DNA of 12,256 bases from positions 1-12,256 of the forward strand of contig JAIRYY010000173.1 of NCBI GenBank assembly GCA_031267485.1, read 5' to 3'. Source of the stretch: Tannerella sp. Its GTDB lineage: Bacteria > Bacteroidota > Bacteroidia > Bacteroidales > Tannerellaceae. Each line of letters starts with the position of its first letter. Position 1 is the stretch's first letter. This document shows, in pieces, positions 1 to 6,529 of the stretch. The notes below the pieces were generated by a model. It made no database searches, had not been told where the DNA came from, and worked only from the letters and a program-made list of their open reading frames with translations. The translations under genes were made by a program, and so were the position numbers.

Positions 1-45
1 GGTCATCGCCTGCGCCTGGATTGCTTCGTTCCTCGCAATGACGTA
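1..45. repeat. REP-like element, partial copy at window edge
   Basis: Bases 14-28 contain GCCTGGATTGCTTCGTT and 31-43 contain CCTCGCAATGACG. The same words occur in the same order in the right arm of the inverted repeat at 9634-9722. This is therefore a second, edge-truncated copy of one dispersed intergenic element. Such CGTCATTGCGAGG-type repeats are known from many bacterial genomes as non-coding palindromic elements; no gene is visible here. Confidence 0.6.
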
Positions 46-53
46 ATGTTTTC

Positions 54-73
54 TCTGTCCCGTACGGGACAGA
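54..73. repeat. Perfect 20-bp palindrome
   Basis: The sequence TCTGTCCCGTACGGGACAGA equals its own reverse complement. It is followed at 73-86 by AATGTTGGTAGAAA, which matches in inverted orientation the TTTCTACCGACATT part of the tandem unit at 186-327. It therefore looks like a diverged, inverted member of that family in which the hairpin stem has become a perfect palindrome. It could also be a protein binding site; nothing in the sequence decides this. Confidence 0.6.
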
Positions 74-104
74 ATGTTGGTAGAAAAACCGTCCGCAACC
101 AATT

Positions 105-345
105 TCCCGCGTGCCGTCAGGTACGCCATGTGACAATCATCACATTCCGTACCTGACGGCACGGGGTTTGACCGGTATCCGGCGTTTTCTACCGACATTC
201 CGTACCTGACGGCACGGGAGCATATACATCACCGGAAATGTTTCTACCGACATTCCGTACCTGACGGCACGGGACATATACATCACCGGAAATGTTTCTA
301 CCGACATTCCGTACCTGACGGCACGGGACATATACATCACCGGAA
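105..345. repeat. Tandem array of ~54-bp hairpin-bearing repeats
   Basis: The core CCGTACCTGACGGCACGG occurs four times as part of a 24-bp identical block starting at 142, 195, 250 and 304, giving periods of 53, 55 and 54 bp. The last three units also share the stretch CATATACATCACCGGAAAT, so core and spacer are both repeated. Each core folds into a 7-bp stem (CCGTACC/GGCACGG, one wobble pair) with a 4-nt loop. At 111-125 lies an inverted copy, GTGCCGTCAGGTACG, which pairs perfectly with 148-162. The array lies immediately 3' of the susD-like gene. It could shape the mRNA 3' end, but there is no clear U-run for an intrinsic terminator. No gene is seen in 1-368. Confidence 0.85.
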
Positions 346-378
346 ATCACTGATCACTAATTCACTAATCACTGATTA
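345..378. repeat. Short ATCACTAATCACT-type array over the susD stop codon
   Basis: The stretch is built of imperfect repeats of AATCACT/AATTCACT/GATCACT. Read on the minus strand it is TGATTAGTGA-like, and the stop codon of the susD-like gene (TGA, complement of 369-371) lies inside it. The same type of array in the opposite orientation holds the pyrD stop at 9508-9570. Confidence 0.7.
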
Positions 379-1991
379 CGTCCATAGTTCGGGTTCTGTT
401 CGAGATTCGGGTTGGAGGTGATGACCTGTTCCGGAATCGGGAACACCGCGCGGTAGTCGCCCTGCGGACGGTGCGAGAGCCAGCTCTTCGTCGTGTAGAC
501 GCCGAAGCGGATGGCGTCGCGGCGGCGGTACATCTCCCAGGCAAATTCCCATCCGAGTTCGTCGTACATCCGGCCGAACTGTACGGGCGAGCGGTCGCCG
601 GGGTCGACGACGGCATAGTTTTCCACGTATCCGTAGCTGTAGGACGAGTTGGCCTGCAACTGTTCGTCGGTGACGGCGGCTTTGGACGGGTCGTCCCTGA
701 AGGCGCGCTGACGCACCTGCGTGACCAGGTCGCCGGCGCCCGGACGGCCGAGCCGGAGCAGACATTCGGCTTTCATCATCAGCACCTGCGCGTAGCGGAA
801 CAGGGGGACGTCGGTGGTCGACCCGCTCGTGCTTCCCGGCTCTACCTCGAACTTGTTCATCCGGTAGCCCTCCGTTTCCTTCGTGAAGCTGGCGCTCGGC
901 AGGTCTTTGACGAGCACGAGCGGTTCGCCCTTCTGGTCGTAGACGCCGAAGAGCGGCGAGCCGTCGGCCGCGAGCTGTTCGCCGAGCAGCCAGCTGTCTT
1001 CGAGGCGCGAATCGCCCACTTCATAGGTGTCGATGAACTGACTTACGCCCATCGCGCAGCCGCTTCCCCAGGGCGTGGCCTCGGTCTGGAACTTGTTTTT
1101 CAGCTCGCCGTGCCACGAAAACATGTGGAGGCTGTTTCCGCCGGCCAGGTTCTTGTCGAAAGGCACGGTGAACAGCACTTCTTTCGAGTTCTCGACGCCT
1201 GTGGCGCGGAAGGGATCCCGGAAGTCGGGCGACAGGGCGCACCGGCCGCTGTTGATGATGTCGTCGCACTGTGCGATACATTCCTCCCACCGCGCCTGCC
1301 CGGCGTATACTCCGGCATTCAGGTAGATGTTCGCCAGCAGCGCCTTTGCCGCCCAGCGGCTCATCCGTCCGTACATGCTGCCGCCCTGTTCGTCGCTCAG
1401 CGCGGGAATCACTTCATTCAGCTCGGCGACGATGAAGTTGTAGATTTCCTGCCTCGGCGTCTTCGCGGGAAGGTCGCCTGTGCGCGACGTGACCAGCGGC
1501 GCATCGCCGTAATTGTCGCAAATCATCCAGTAGTACCAGGCGCGCATGGCGCGTACTTCGGCCAGTCCGCGTTCCTTTTCGGCGGACGAGGGCGCCGGTA
1601 CGGTGCCGCTTTCAATCTGCTCAATCACGTTGTTGGCAATGAGCGCGCCGCGGTAGAACCACGACCACATGTTGTTCACGTGGTCCTGTTCCGAAGTCCA
1701 CGTCTGGTAGTGCATGCGCCGGTAGACGCCTCCGTCGTCCCAGCCGGACGCGTTCGGGGGCATGACGATCGCATCGGCCGTCACTTCCTGCGCACAGAAA
1801 TAGCCCCAGTGATCGCAAACGTTCCTCAGTGGAGGATATACGCTGGCCACAATCGGCGCGAAATCCTTTTCCCCGTAATTGTAGCTTTGCTCGGTCACGG
1901 ACGAGTAGACGTTCTCGGTCAGGTCGTTGCCGCAGCTGCCTGTTCCTGCCGTCAGCAGGAGAATAGTCAAAAGTTTACTGTATGTTTTCAT
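369..1991 (-). CDS. SusD/RagB-like outer-membrane substrate-binding lipoprotein
   Basis: This is a 540-residue surface lipoprotein expected to sit as a lid on the SusC-like channel next to it and to bind the imported ligand. The start chosen (1991) gives MKTYSKLLTILLLTAGTGSC, a lipoprotein signal with lipobox TGSC and lipidated Cys20; an ATG at 2000 is an alternative, and the longer upstream reading runs back into susC. Family hallmarks are visible: CAQEVTADAIVMP near residues 65-77, AEVRAMRAWYYWMICDNYGDAPLV at 144-167, RYAQVLMMKAECLLR in the C-terminal half, ELGWEFAWEMYRRRDAIRFG near 478-497, and the closing PIPEQVITSNPNLEQNPNY. Length is normal for the family. It begins 14 bases after the susC stop, so the two are surely cotranscribed, and a frameshift in susC could reduce its expression by polarity. 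The ligand is unknown. The stop codon lies in a short repeat array. Confidence 0.95.
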   Translation of the reverse strand: MKTYSKLLTILLLTAGTGSCGNDLTENVYSSVTEQSYNYGEKDFAPIVASVYPPLRNVCDHWGYFCAQEVTADAIVMPPNASGWDDGGVYRRMHYQTWTSEQDHVNNMWSWFYRGALIANNVIEQIESGTVPAPSSAEKERGLAEVRAMRAWYYWMICDNYGDAPLVTSRTGDLPAKTPRQEIYNFIVAELNEVIPALSDEQGGSMYGRMSRWAAKALLANIYLNAGVYAGQARWEECIAQCDDIINSGRCALSPDFRDPFRATGVENSKEVLFTVPFDKNLAGGNSLHMFSWHGELKNKFQTEATPWGSGCAMGVSQFIDTYEVGDSRLEDSWLLGEQLAADGSPLFGVYDQKGEPLVLVKDLPSASFTKETEGYRMNKFEVEPGSTSGSTTDVPLFRYAQVLMMKAECLLRLGRPGAGDLVTQVRQRAFRDDPSKAAVTDEQLQANSSYSYGYVENYAVVDPGDRSPVQFGRMYDELGWEFAWEMYRRRDAIRFGVYTTKSWLSHRPQGDYRAVFPIPEQVITSNPNLEQNPNYGRNQ

Positions 1992-2005
1992 ATCGTGCAT
2001 GTTTT

Positions 2006-4690
2006 TTAGAATTTGAATGATGCGCCAAGGGTAAATGTGCGTGCGGACGGATACCGCCACTTGTCGTCGTTGCCGGGCGCGAGTCCCGATACGGGTACTT
2101 CGGGGTCGATGCCGCTGTATCCCGTGAATACCGCCAGATTGGAAACGGCGCCGTAGAGGCGCACTTTGCGTATCCACCGGCTTTTGAAGGCGAACGTGTA
2201 GCCGAGCGTCACGTTGTCTATCTTCCAGTAGTCGCCGTCCTCGATGAAGTAGCTGACGTACTGCAGCTCCTGATCGTCGGCCAGCGGCCTTTTGCCGAAC
2301 ACCGGCTCGTAGGCTTTCTGCATGAGATTGCCGCGGGACAGCTGCATCGGCACGGCATAGAACAGCTCGGCCATGTTCAGAATCTGAAATCCGAACGCGC
2401 CGCGCATGGTGACGCCCAGGTCGAAATTGCGGTACGCAATGGAGTTGTTCCAGTTCAGGTAATACTTGGGCAGGCCGTTGCCGAGGATCTTCTTGTCCGT
2501 CGGCTGCTGTTCGGCCATCGGCTTGGGATTGCCGTCCTCGCCCTCGATGATCCAGTATCCGTTCTCGTCCACGTCAATCGCCTTGAATCCGAAGAAGTTG
2601 CCGATCGGTTCGCCCTCCTGAATACGGTGCGTGTACGTCTGTATCGGTTCGCCCGTACCGCCCTGATTGGAGTAGCCGATGGAGATGAACTGGTCGTTCG
2701 AGAGCGAAAGCAGCGTGTTTTTGTTGGTCGAGAAATTGGCGCTGGAGACCCACTGCAGCTCGTTCGTCTGTACGGGAATCGCCTGCAGCGTGACTTCGAC
2801 GCCGCGGTTGCGCATCGATCCGGCATTGGCCGTCATGCTCGAGAAGAGATAGGGCGGCGAAGGCACGGTATAGTCCCAGAGCAGATCTTTCGTGTCGCGG
2901 TTGTAGTAATCGATGCTGCCGGTCAGCCGTTCGTCGAAGAACCCGAAATCCAGCCCGATATTGGTTTCCTCCTTCTTCTCCCAGCGCAGGTCGGGATTGG
3001 GATTGGACGCCGGACGGATGGATTTGATCCATGCGCCGTTCATATACGCATAGTCGCCGAAGCTCAAGGTGTTGAGCGACATGTACGGACTGCTCGGCTC
3101 GGTGCCGGTGATGCCGAATCCGGCGCGCAGTTTCAGCGTGCTCAGCAGGGCGGCGTCTTCGAGGAATCCTTCTCCCCGGACGTTCCATGCGGCCGAAACG
3201 GCGGGGACCGTGCCCCACTTGTGGTTGGCGCCGAACTTCGACGAGCCTTCGTGGCGGATACTTGCCGCCAGCATGTATTTCCCCTTGTAGCTGTAGTTCA
3301 GGCGTCCGAAATATCCGATCAGCATGTTTTCGTTCTGTACCGAACTCATGCCCGCGCGTCCGTCCTGCAGCGCCTGTCCCTGACCCATACTGTTGTAGGT
3401 ATAATCGTCCGACGGGAAGTTGAAGTTGTTCATCCAGTAGAACTGATAGTTGCGCTTCAGCCAGCTGTATCCGCCCAGCAGGGTGAACGAGTGATCTTTC
3501 AGCGTCTTGCTGTACTGCACGGTCAGCTCCGTCAGATTTTCCGCCGTATGATTCGTGCCGCGGGAAGCGAATCCGTTGCGGCCGTCCTTCACGGTCGAGA
3601 CATGTTTCTGGGTTTGATAGAATCCGCGCACCTGGTTGTAGGTGTTGCTCGAAGTGAGGAACTTGATGTCCAGGCCGGCGAGCGGCGTGAAAATCACATC
3701 GGCAAACATGCGCATGTTCGTGGCTTCATTCTTGCCGTCCACCTCGTAGAGCAGCGCCAGCGGATTGAAATAATCATTGATGGAGCGCTCCGTCCATACG
3801 CCGTTTTCATCTTTGATGGGGTCGGTCGGGTTGAACATAATGGCATTCTTGTACACATTCGTATTATACCCGCTGCCGTCCGAGGTATCGAAATAGCTCT
3901 GCTGGTATCCGCTCAGGCTGGCATTGATTTTCAGCATGTCGTCGAACATCCGGTGCGTCACCTCGATGCGCGGATAAATCATCCGGTTGTCGGAACGTTT
4001 GATGATGCCCTGCAACGCACGGTAATCGATGCTGGCCACGTAATTCGTCGTCTTGCTGCCTCCCCGCAGGCTGATGTTGTATATCTGCGTCAGAGGGGTG
4101 CGGAGCACTTCGTCGAGCCAGTCGACATGTCCGCCGTTGTCTATTGCGCCGGGTTTGCCCTGCTGCACCTTGTCGACATACTGATCGTAGGTCATGAACG
4201 GCAGTTTGCGCGTGATTTTCTGTGTCGACAGGTATGTGTTCACGTCGACCGTCGTCGGCATTTCGCCCCGGGCGTTCTTGGTCGTAATGATGATGACGCC
4301 GTTCGTGCCGCGCGTGCCGTAGATAGCCGCCGCCGAACCGTCTTTCAACACGTCAATCTGTTCGATGTCGTCCGGCGAAACGGTCATCAGGTCGCCGGGT
4401 ATGCCGTCAATCAGTATCAGCGGGCTGGCGCTGGCTTTCAGGGTGGTGATACCGCGCAATATGATTTGCGACGTGGAAAGCGGATTGGCGTCGGGCGCAA
4501 TCACGGACAGGCCGGCCACCTGTCCGCGAATCATCTGCGAAGCGTCGGGCGACGGCACTTTGATAAAGTTTTCCGATTTCACACTCGTGATAGCGCTTGC
4601 CACTTCGCCCTTGCGCTGCGTGCCATAGCCGATTACTACGACTTCCTCAAGCGCACGTTCGTCTTCTAATAATGTGATTATAAGGGAATT
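2006..4690 (-). pseudogene. Plug and barrel segment of the SusC-like gene, out of frame with its start
   Basis: After the G tract the downstream frame reads GNSLIITLLEDERALEEVVVIGYGTQRKGEVASAI. It continues through the plug (MIRGQVAGLSVIAPDANP, IILRGITTL, LILIDGIPGDL, IEQIDVLKDGSAAAIYGTRGTNGVIIITTK) and a long barrel ending VRLYGAVSNLAVFTGYSGIDPEVP...LGASFKF, all typical of the SusC/RagA family. No start codon with a signal peptide exists in this frame; an ATG at 4774 merely reads the upstream domain out of frame and is not a plausible start. The segment is thus silent unless the tract changes length or the ribosome slips. It carries no internal stop, so it has been maintained by selection. 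It is listed as a pseudogene only for the sequenced state. Confidence 0.8.
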
Positions 4691-5240
4691 ACCCCCCCCC
4701 CCCCCCGGAAATGCTCGGAACGCTGATATCCTGCGTAATATATCCGATGTAAGAGACTTGCAGGACGGCGCCATCGGCCGGGACTTCCAGACTGAAATGT
4801 CCGTTCACGTCCGTCACCGTACCGTTCACCGTTCCCTTTTCCACGACATTTGCACCGGTAATCAGTTCACCGTTTTCATCGTTTACCGTACCGGTAATTC
4901 GCCGGCCGGTCTGCTGCAGGCTGACGGTTCCGGCGGACAGGACAATCTGATTGTTGTCCCTTATCGCATACGCGATGTCGGCCTGTTGCGTCAACAGGTT
5001 CATGACGGCCGTGATCGTTCCTTCTTCGACCTGTATGGAAATGCTCGTATCCAGTCCGGGCAAATCGTCGTTGTAGAAGAAGCGGTAATCACTTGTTTTC
5101 TCAATATTCCGAATCGCTTCCCTTACGGATTTGTTTTTTAAGGAAAGCGTGATTTGGGCGGAGGCTACCGTATATCCTGAAAATATCAGCCAGATGGTGC
5201 ACAGCATCGCCCGTAAAAGAATTTGTTTGTTATTACTCAT
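2006..5240 (-). CDS. SusC-like TonB-dependent transporter, phase-variable; frame broken (OFF) here
   Basis: The whole gene encodes an outer-membrane TonB-dependent transporter that imports ligand caught by the SusD-like partner. The start at 5240 gives a signal peptide (MSNNKQILLRAMLC...ASA, cleavage after Ala28); upstream bases are A-rich with no Shine-Dalgarno site, usual in this phylum. Order of parts: signal peptide 1-28, STN signalling domain about 29-102, carboxypeptidase-regulatory-like domain about 112-195, TonB box EEVVVIGYGT about 198-207, plug about 208-315, then the barrel ending in FKF. The reading frame is interrupted at a run of 15 G (4692-4706 on the plus strand). With 14 G the protein would be 1077 residues, normal for the family; with 15 it stops directly after the tract. 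The rest of the gene is intact, which argues for a reversible switch rather than decay. A sequencing or assembly miscount of the homopolymer is the main alternative. Confidence 0.92.
4689..5240 (-). CDS. OFF-state product: exported STN + carboxypeptidase-regulatory-like fragment
   Basis: With the tract length given, translation from 5240 yields 183 residues ending ...VPSISGGGGG, then TAA (complement of 4689-4691) directly after the G run. The signal peptide (1-28) is followed by a full STN domain (QITLSLKNKSVREAIRNIEK... to about 102) and most of the carboxypeptidase-regulatory-like fold (ITGTVNDENGELITGANVVEKG...SYIGYITQDI, about 115-171). The last beta strand of that fold (SLIITLLED) is lost, as are TonB box, plug and barrel. 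The product would be a soluble periplasmic protein if stable. In this transporter class the STN domain is the part that contacts the anti-sigma factor, so the fragment might still reach FecR; that is inference. Confidence 0.8.
   Translation of the reverse strand: MSNNKQILLRAMLCTIWLIFSGYTVASAQITLSLKNKSVREAIRNIEKTSDYRFFYNDDLPGLDTSISIQVEEGTITAVMNLLTQQADIAYAIRDNNQIVLSAGTVSLQQTGRRITGTVNDENGELITGANVVEKGTVNGTVTDVNGHFSLEVPADGAVLQVSYIGYITQDISVPSISGGGGG
4692..4706 (-). repeat. Poly-G tract (G15 on the coding strand), putative phase-variation switch
   Basis: Fifteen C on the plus strand, preceded by TTA and followed by GG. Coding strand: TCC, then 15 G, then TAATTCCC. In the signal-peptide frame the tract reads five Gly codons and then TAA. 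Lengths of 3n+2 (11, 14, 17) give TCC-(GGG)-GGT-AAT-TCC and join the two halves with 4, 5 or 6 glycines. Lengths of 3n+1 (13, 16) read Val-Ile-Pro-Leu and then TAA. So one length class in three is ON and both others terminate at once. It is the longest homopolymer in the window and lies in a loop before the last strand of the regulatory-like domain. Confidence 0.9.
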
Positions 5241-5253
5241 TTTGTTGTGTTTT

Positions 5254-5286
5254 TTTGATTTTATATTGATAATTTCGGTAACTTTG
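5254..5286 (+). promoter_or_regulatory. Bacteroidales-type promoter pointing away from susC (antisense)
   Basis: TTTG at 5254-5257 and TAACTTTG at 5279-5286, separated by 21 bases, fit the -33 TTTG / -7 TAnnTTTG pattern of Bacteroidales housekeeping promoters. It faces right, opposite to susC and fecR, with no plus-strand gene downstream. Transcription would start near 5293. A strong terminator on the same strand at 5394-5434 supports a short RNA. Confidence 0.55.
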
Positions 5287-5292
5287 CAAGCC

Positions 5293-5434
5293 AAAACCGT
5301 ATACGGCCGGTAAGACGGGCAATCCTGCATGATTGCCGTATAATCCATCCGGTATGTGTATGATTTTGAACTTGTAAAATAGTGCTTTTAAGTGGGGCGG
5401 ATTCTTTCGGGAGTCCGTTCCCCTTTTTGTTTTT
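5293..5434 (+). ncRNA. Putative cis-antisense small RNA against the susC leader
   Basis: A promoter-like pair at 5254-5286 and an intrinsic terminator at 5394-5434 bound a region of about 135 nt on the plus strand with no credible ORF. It is antisense to the 217-bp gap between fecR and susC, i.e. to the susC 5' leader if susC is transcribed from upstream. Inside lies a further hairpin, GGCAATC (5318-5324) with GATTGCC (5331-5337) and loop CTGCAT. Small antisense RNAs at this position, exemplified by DonS in Bacteroides fragilis, are known to repress susC homologues of sigma/anti-sigma-controlled loci. The placement matches, but homology was not tested. The start is approximate. Confidence 0.5.
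5394..5434 (+). terminator. Strong intrinsic terminator on the plus strand
   Basis: GGGG (5394-5397) pairs with CCCC (5420-5423) and CGGATTC (5398-5404) with GAGTCCG (5411-5417, one G-T wobble). The loop is TTTCGG and there is a 2-nt bulge; TTTTTGTTTT follows at 5424-5434. On the minus strand the stem is followed by ACTTAAAAG rather than a U run, so it is oriented to stop plus-strand transcription, where no protein gene exists. It may still act as a weak stop or stabilising stem after fecR. Confidence 0.7.
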
Positions 5435-5457
5435 CACGTTTCTATTTCATAGGCAGT

Positions 5458-6408
5458 TCAGTTTTTTGAAGGTTCGACAATCTTGTTTTTCACACGGTGT
5501 TTTTTCTCGCTCAGTATAATCGTATCCGCCCGGTAGCGGTAAACGATGGGCGCCGTCAGGCTGATGATTTCTATGACGTTGTCCAGGCTGTTGTTTTTGA
5601 TGACGCCCGAAAAGCGGTATTTCCTGATTTTTTCCGATTCGAACTGTATATTGACATTGTACAGCCGGTCGAACATGACGGCGATTTCGTCCATCGTCTG
5701 CCGGTTGAAAGCCAGTTCGTTGTCGCGCCACATGGCCGCGTATGCCACGTTTTCGGCACGCCTGACGGTCAGTCGGCTGTTTTCCCGGTTAAACGTCGCA
5801 TACTGTTCCGGTTTGAGCGCGACGGTTTTGTTGCGGACGGTCGTTTGCACGCTTCCGCTGAAGAGGGTGGTCACAATCTCGCAATCTTCGCCGTAGGCTT
5901 TCACGTTGAACGACGTGCCCAGCGCTTCGATTTGCATTTCTCCGGCATTGACCGTGAAGCGTTTCGAGGAATCTTTTGCTACTTCGAAATAGGCTTCTCC
6001 GGTCAGCGCGAGCGCACGTTCGCGGATGCCGTAGTCGCGCGGATACGTGATTTTCGAGTGCGAATTGAGCCATACCTTCGTGCCGTCGGGGAGGGTTACG
6101 TTCGAGCGCTGCCCCTTGTCGGCAAAGACGGTGAAATCTCCCGCAGCGGGTTCAGGCGCCGCCGGCGTGCGGTCGACAAACAGCCGGATAGCCGAAACGA
6201 GAATCACACCGGCCAGCATGGCCGCCGCATAGCGCACCCATTGCGCCGGCACGAAACGGAACGCATCGCCCCTCATCCGCTTTGCGATGGCGCGGAGGAT
6301 TCTTTCCTCCGTTTCGCGGGGCATCTCTTTTTCCGATGCCTGTTCCCACTGTTCGCGGTAATAGGCATCGATTTGCGTTTCGTCTTCTCTGTTCGTCTTA
6401 CGGTCCAT
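5458..6408 (-). CDS. FecR-family anti-sigma factor (FecR + DUF4974)
   Basis: This is a 316-residue inner-membrane anti-sigma factor relaying the state of the outer-membrane transporter to the ECF sigma factor encoded just upstream. The start at 6408 (MDRKTNREDE) is preferred; a longer reading from 6450 adds 14 unlikely residues. The N-terminal 57 residues are cytoplasmic and charged, one membrane segment follows at about 58-78 (WVRYAAAMLAGVILVSAIRLFV), and then comes the periplasmic FecR domain with VTLPDGTKVWLNSHSKITYP (104-123), GEAYFEVAKDSSKRFTV (137-153) and GTSFNVKAY (164-172). The C-terminal DUF4974 region (about 228-300) has LAFNRQTMDEIAVMFDRLYNVNIQF and YRFSGVIKNNSLDNVIEII. DUF4974 resembles STN-type folds and is the likely contact for the SusC STN domain. 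It sits 121 bp after the sigma gene and 217 bp before susC. Confidence 0.95.
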   Translation of the reverse strand: MDRKTNREDETQIDAYYREQWEQASEKEMPRETEERILRAIAKRMRGDAFRFVPAQWVRYAAAMLAGVILVSAIRLFVDRTPAAPEPAAGDFTVFADKGQRSNVTLPDGTKVWLNSHSKITYPRDYGIRERALALTGEAYFEVAKDSSKRFTVNAGEMQIEALGTSFNVKAYGEDCEIVTTLFSGSVQTTVRNKTVALKPEQYATFNRENSRLTVRRAENVAYAAMWRDNELAFNRQTMDEIAVMFDRLYNVNIQFESEKIRKYRFSGVIKNNSLDNVIEIISLTAPIVYRYRADTIILSEKKHRVKNKIVEPSKN

Positions 6409-6499
6409 TTCTTTGCTTTCTATTGTATAGCCTTCGGGGAAGGAGAACACTTACCGGCGGGTATGAAATATAAGTTTTTTTAACTGTACGCTCTTTCAA

Positions 6500-6528
6500 G
6501 GGCGTGCTTTTCGGGCAGCACGTCGCCC
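6500..6528 (-). other. Hairpin just after the sigma factor gene
   Basis: GGGC-GTGCT (6500-6508) pairs with AGCAC (6517-6521) and, past a 3-nt bulge, GCCC (6525-6528). On the minus strand it begins 1 base after the sigma stop codon and is followed by TTGAAAGAG, not a U run. It is not a standard terminator; it may set the ratio of sigma to anti-sigma message or be incidental. Confidence 0.35.
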
Positions 6529-6529
6529 G

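Noticed and set aside
142..327. Regular 24-bp identical repeats with about 30-bp spacers, looking like a small CRISPR array
   Set aside because: The spacers of the last three units are nearly identical to each other, so the whole 54-bp unit is a tandem repeat; there are no cas genes.
140..340. Minus-strand ORF encoding tandem MYMSRAVRYGMSVETFPV units
   Set aside because: It stays open only because the repeat period is 54 bp, a multiple of three. It has no signal, no ribosome site and lies wholly in the hairpin repeats.
471..2009. 512-codon plus-strand ORF opposite the susD-like gene
   Set aside because: It is a mirror of a well-recognised SusD reading frame; the product matches no family I know and is Arg/His/Val-rich as expected for antisense frames of GC-biased codons.
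2627..4669. 680-codon plus-strand ORF opposite the susC-like gene
   Set aside because: The opposite strand has clear SusC plug and barrel motifs over the same span; the antisense product has no recognisable domain or export signal.
4690..4774. ATG at 4774 as true start of a separate 922-residue transporter
   Set aside because: The first 30 or so residues are the upstream domain in the wrong frame and there is no signal peptide. The correct start is at 5240, with the two parts joined by a change in G number.
5394..5434. The GC-rich hairpin as the fecR terminator
   Set aside because: On the fecR strand the stem is followed by ACTTAAAAG without a U run; the U run is on the plus strand, so the orientation fits plus-strand transcription.
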